DNA from: Vishniacozyma victoriae
Lineage: Eukaryota; Basidiomycota; Tremellomycetes; Tremellales; Bulleribasidiaceae
Direction of reading: 5' to 3'
DNA: 64,000 bases
Assembly: GCA_017654735.1 (NCBI GenBank)
Contig: JADPYG010000088.1
Coordinates: 4,278,001-4,342,000, forward strand
Part shown: piece by piece, positions 61,015 to 64,000 of the stretch
Numbering within the stretch: the stretch's first letter is position 1
Layout of the letters: the number at the start of each line of letters is the position of its first letter
Translations under genes and position numbers: made by a program
Notes under the pieces: generated by a model
The model's input: the letters and a program-made list of their open reading frames with translations, nothing else
Told to the model about the DNA's origin: nothing
Databases searched by the model: none

Positions 61015-61607
61015 GTGAGGGACGGAGTTGTTGGTTGGGAGCTCTGTACCGAAGCACCAGTTGGTGAGTATCCATCAGAATTGGAGCCATGGATGCCGAA
61101 GGAGTCTGGTGTGGAACCCTTGTATTGAGTGGTCGATGTACCGAAAGTGGGGGCTTTAAATGGTCGAGCATGAGGGCCCACTCTCTCCGGATCGACCTCG
61201 AAGTTGAGTGTGGATGCAGGGATGCGGTTTATTGCTGTCTTGAAGGCGGCCTCACTATTGCACACTGACACTGTCACACCTGTGTTCGTATACAGTCTCT
61301 CGGCAGCTTCCTTTACACCTCTGTCCCACCACTCCCCCACGAGATTGGGCATCAGCGAGTTTGCGGTTCGCCTCTCGCCCTCGACGTGAAAACGGCATTG
61401 CGCAAGGATGTCGAGGTTGGTCAACGCGGTGTCGTGGGCGAGGCCTTCGATGAGAGCAATGGTCTGATTACGAGATCGCGACACGCTCGGCCATATAATG
61501 ATGCCAGGCTTGGCGCCATCCGGTCCATATACCGTCTCGCCGTTCGTCGCAGTGGAAGTTGGTATGTGGTGGAAACGTGGCTGGTTGCTGGAGGGCATAT
61601 TGTGCAA
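61005..61607 (-). CDS. Tandem orphan family member 4
   Basis: A 200-residue frame from MHNMPSSNQPRFHHIPTST. It has YGPDGAKPGIIIWPSVSRSRN, then a helical section (ALIEGLAHDTALTNLDILAQ), VTVSVCNSEAAFKTAINRIP, and GSNSDGYSPTGAS near the end. The order and spacing of the GP...IIWP, [VT]xVC...Y/F and SDGY/SDP elements follow the other members. Upstream, CTCAGGATCAG at 61792-61802 is followed by TCCTTTCATAT. No known domain. Confidence 0.6.
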   Translation of the reverse strand: MHNMPSSNQPRFHHIPTSTATNGETVYGPDGAKPGIIIWPSVSRSRNQTIALIEGLAHDTALTNLDILAQCRFHVEGERRTANSLMPNLVGEWWDRGVKEAAERLYTNTGVTVSVCNSEAAFKTAINRIPASTLNFEVDPERVGPHARPFKAPTFGTSTTQYKGSTPDSFGIHGSNSDGYSPTGASVQSSQPTTPSLTWS

Positions 61608-62255
61608 GTTCCTGTTCCAGTAGACCGTTGGTGTCTTCGAAGGTGGCTGGTGTCAGTGATGCTAATAGCAAGGTATATGATGAAGACGAAGGCGAACTGC
61701 AACCGAATTTTACCCGTATATGTGCCAGCACTTGACTAGTTCTGCGGACCCACTCACTTACTAGAAATCCTTTGACAGTGTTTCGGGTCACCTCAGGATC
61801 AGTTCCTTCCTTTCATATCCAGGGCGAGATGTAAGGAAGTACTTTACACCTTCTCTTCTCTCGTCGTACCCTCTCCCTCTCGCGGTACTCTCCACGAATG
61901 TGCCACAATCACTTGAAAGGGAAGGTGACCAGGTTTGAGGGTATCTGATGGAATGTGCTAGATGCTAGTGGCGTCCAGATGATGTCTCGCAGGCGTCTCC
62001 CAGACAGATAGCATGAAACATTGATCAACGAAGGTCAACAAACGGATGTGCGTAAAGAGCGTGACATAGCCCCAAGGCAAAACTATAATGAATGAAATAC
62101 AACTGAGATAAACCGAAAAAATTGTCCCACGTCCAATGTCTGTTTTGAAAACAAGGATAGATCCGCCGCCGTAATACTGAGAGCCCTCTACTCGTACCAG
62201 TGTATGATCGCATTAGGTGGTAATCGATATCAATATCGATGCCGATGCCGGTGAC
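61608..62255. promoter_or_regulatory. Upstream region of the array
   Basis: Carries the shared upstream element (61792-61820). No gene supported in the remaining sequence. Confidence 0.45.
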
Positions 62256-63514
62256 CTAATGTGTCAAACCCTGAATGAGGAGTGATGTCGACTGCTTTAA
62301 GGCGTTATCGAGTCTACTTGATGATACGCAGATGGTAGCGTTGTTGGCTGTACGGTAGCCGGTCTCACATGATACGACTTGGCATTGTCCTTGGCTGCAC
62401 ATGACCTCGTCGACGTTTGGGATGGCGGTACAGTCTTGTCCTTGTTTACCGGTACCTCTGAATGAGTGTACACATCCTCCACCTAGTGGTCAGTGGACAT
62501 CAATGAGAGGGGATGTGAAAGACTTACAGGACTCTATATCACTGATGGTGTTGACACACTCGTATCCAGCACTTGATGTGACCGGGCAAAGTTCCTGGCC
62601 GAAGCTACACCTGCCAAAGGGAATCTCGGATCGTCGTCGGGGAACGGCTTTTTCGATCATGTCTCGGGGAATGGGGTTGGGGTTGTTGGAAGGACAAGTG
62701 TATGCGCTTGCTAGGTAGCAGGTACCGGAACAAGTAATGGTCGGGCCCGAGTAGCATTTTCCACCACATAGGTTGGCAGCTGGGCAGACACATGATTTGT
62801 TGGGACCTGGGATATATGGCGCGGTACATTCTGACGAATTAGATATTGCTTAGAAGCTTACGGCGATGAACTTACTCCTAGCACAGCATCGGCCGACTCC
62901 TTGGTTACTGGACGAAAAGTCGTGTTGAGTGAAAGCGATAAAGAGGTCGAGTTGCAGACATACATCGGCATCGGCAGCAAGGTTGAAATAATTGGGCCCA
63001 ACGAGTGGTGTCGCCTGCAAGGAGTTGATGATCTACAAGGTAAGTGTCATCCTGTAATCAAGTAAAGGGGTGTAAGCGGATGACTTACAGAATTTCTTAG
63101 CTTGACAGCCAAGTTTCCTGTGAATGTCTGCCCCGTAGATGCTTGCACCGTGATACCAGAACCGACTCCGGCAGCGGCATCTACACAGAGACAGGTTCCA
63201 GCCGCCAGGAAGACGGAGTCACCGTCTGCCGCGAAATTCGCATCTGCAGCGAGGTTGATACAGAATGATACACCGGCATTGATGTCGGGCAAGAGTGCAG
63301 TGACTGTATGGACGACCTCTTTTACGATTGGTATATTATCAATGACGTCGAAGGGGCCGGGAACTGGGTTGGGCGCACGAGGAGCGATACCGAGACCGAG
63401 TGCTGATCTGGTGTCTGATACCAGTGTTGCGTCGAGGTCGAGGACTTGATGGGGTATACGCGCAGCAGAAGCTGCCAAGGGGATGAGAGCAATTATAGAA
63501 AGTAGGGAAAACAT
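62256..63514 (-). CDS. Secreted cysteine-rich protein with CPL1-like C-terminus
   Basis: A signal peptide (MFSLLSIIALIPLAASAARIP) starts the protein. A first region (VSFCINLAADANFAADGDSVFLAAGTCLCVDAAAG) and a second (PNYFNLAADADVCLQLDLFIAF) repeat a NLAADA motif. Cys-rich stretches follow: YIPGPNKSCVCPAANLCGG, CYLASAYTCPSNNPNP, then the CPL1-type ending CGGCVHSFRGTGKQGQDCTAIPNV, EVMCSQGQCQVVSCETGY, NNATICV. CPL1 is a Cryptococcus protein linked with capsule and virulence; the domain is spread in basidiomycetes and its biochemical role is unclear. About five exons; start ATG 63512-63514. Confidence 0.75.
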
Positions 63515-64000
63515 GGTGATGAACGATGGGATGGTTATTATAAGGTAAACAAGAAGTGAGAAGGTTGGTGTCGGAGTAATCAGGTGGTGAGTTGATGTGA
63601 GAAAACATGAGATCAGGTCCAGTGTTCTTATACCAACCTTCTGGGTCATCTCACGAGTTTGTTGACGTCCAAATCCAATGGTGACAATGTAGAGACGGAG
63701 TAAATCCCTGAGGGAAATGCCCAGATACGGTGGGTGGATCAGTATCTTTCAACTTCCAGTCCCATCTCCGTGAATCTACAGTTTCACTCGGTCACATCCC
63801 ACGTACATCCTCATGGGACGAGGTATCAGATCGGCAAAACCTTACCCATTGTTGGTAATGATCGTTGTTGTTACTTGATTTGGGACTCCCGGTCCGGGAT
63901 AGTGAATGGGTAGAAGCCTCCCCACACGAGCTAGTCCAGAACGTTCCGTCCCGAACAACTAACCATCGATGGACCTGTCCCGTTTTAATTAATGGGATGA
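63515..64000. promoter_or_regulatory. Upstream region of the CPL1-like gene
   Basis: About 485 bases to the window edge. No gene or TATA box of confidence seen. Confidence 0.4.

Overview
The window is nuclear DNA of a basidiomycete yeast-like fungus, most likely a member of the Tremellales (the Cryptococcus/Kwoniella group). Almost every gene is broken by short introns of about 36-60 bases with GTRNGT donors, a CTRAC/CTGAT branch sequence close to a YAG acceptor, and little intergenic space. The conserved proteins, including a CPL1-type cysteine-rich secreted protein, a DUF6534-like membrane protein and an SPB scaffold of the Cdc11/Nud1 type, fit this group. Genus is inference. I saw no rRNA, tRNA, CRISPR array or intact transposon.

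Layout. 0-17.5 kb is mostly conserved housekeeping sequence: the 3' end of a ketopantoate reductase, an unrecognised multi-pass membrane protein, an amino-acid permease, a DUF2236/rubber-oxygenase-like protein, a Gfo/Idh/MocA oxidoreductase, a nucleostemin-family GTPase and a Cdc11/Nud1-like leucine-rich-repeat scaffold. 18-31.5 kb is accessory-like: a secreted acidic protein with ricin-B-like pieces, an orphan gene with a decayed tandem copy, a TM-anchored glutaredoxin-like protein without cysteines, and a run of orphan minus-strand genes. 31.6-37.3 kb carries a Whi3-like RNA-binding protein, a small uncertain gene and a branched-chain aminotransferase. 37.7-40.5 kb has two orphan plus-strand genes. 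40.9-57.4 kb is again conserved: GH31 alpha-glucosidase, DUF6534-like membrane protein, GH5 cellulase-like enzyme, GNAT acetyltransferase, an ER-type membrane-anchored coiled-coil protein, VTC1, profilin and a zinc-finger nucleolar-type protein. 57.8-61.6 kb is a tandem array of four related orphan genes on the minus strand. The window ends with a CPL1-domain secreted protein.

The most interesting material is in the orphan islands. The 57.8-61.6 kb array encodes a small, diverged, lineage-specific family with shared motifs and a shared upstream element. The 19.0-22.65 kb unit is a direct tandem duplication including its upstream flank, where one copy is broken by a stop codon and frameshifts. 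Part of the upstream element of the array (GTCCTTTCATCA) recurs before two orphan genes at 28.5-31 kb, which suggests a common promoter architecture among otherwise unrelated young genes. None of these could be assigned a function from sequence alone.
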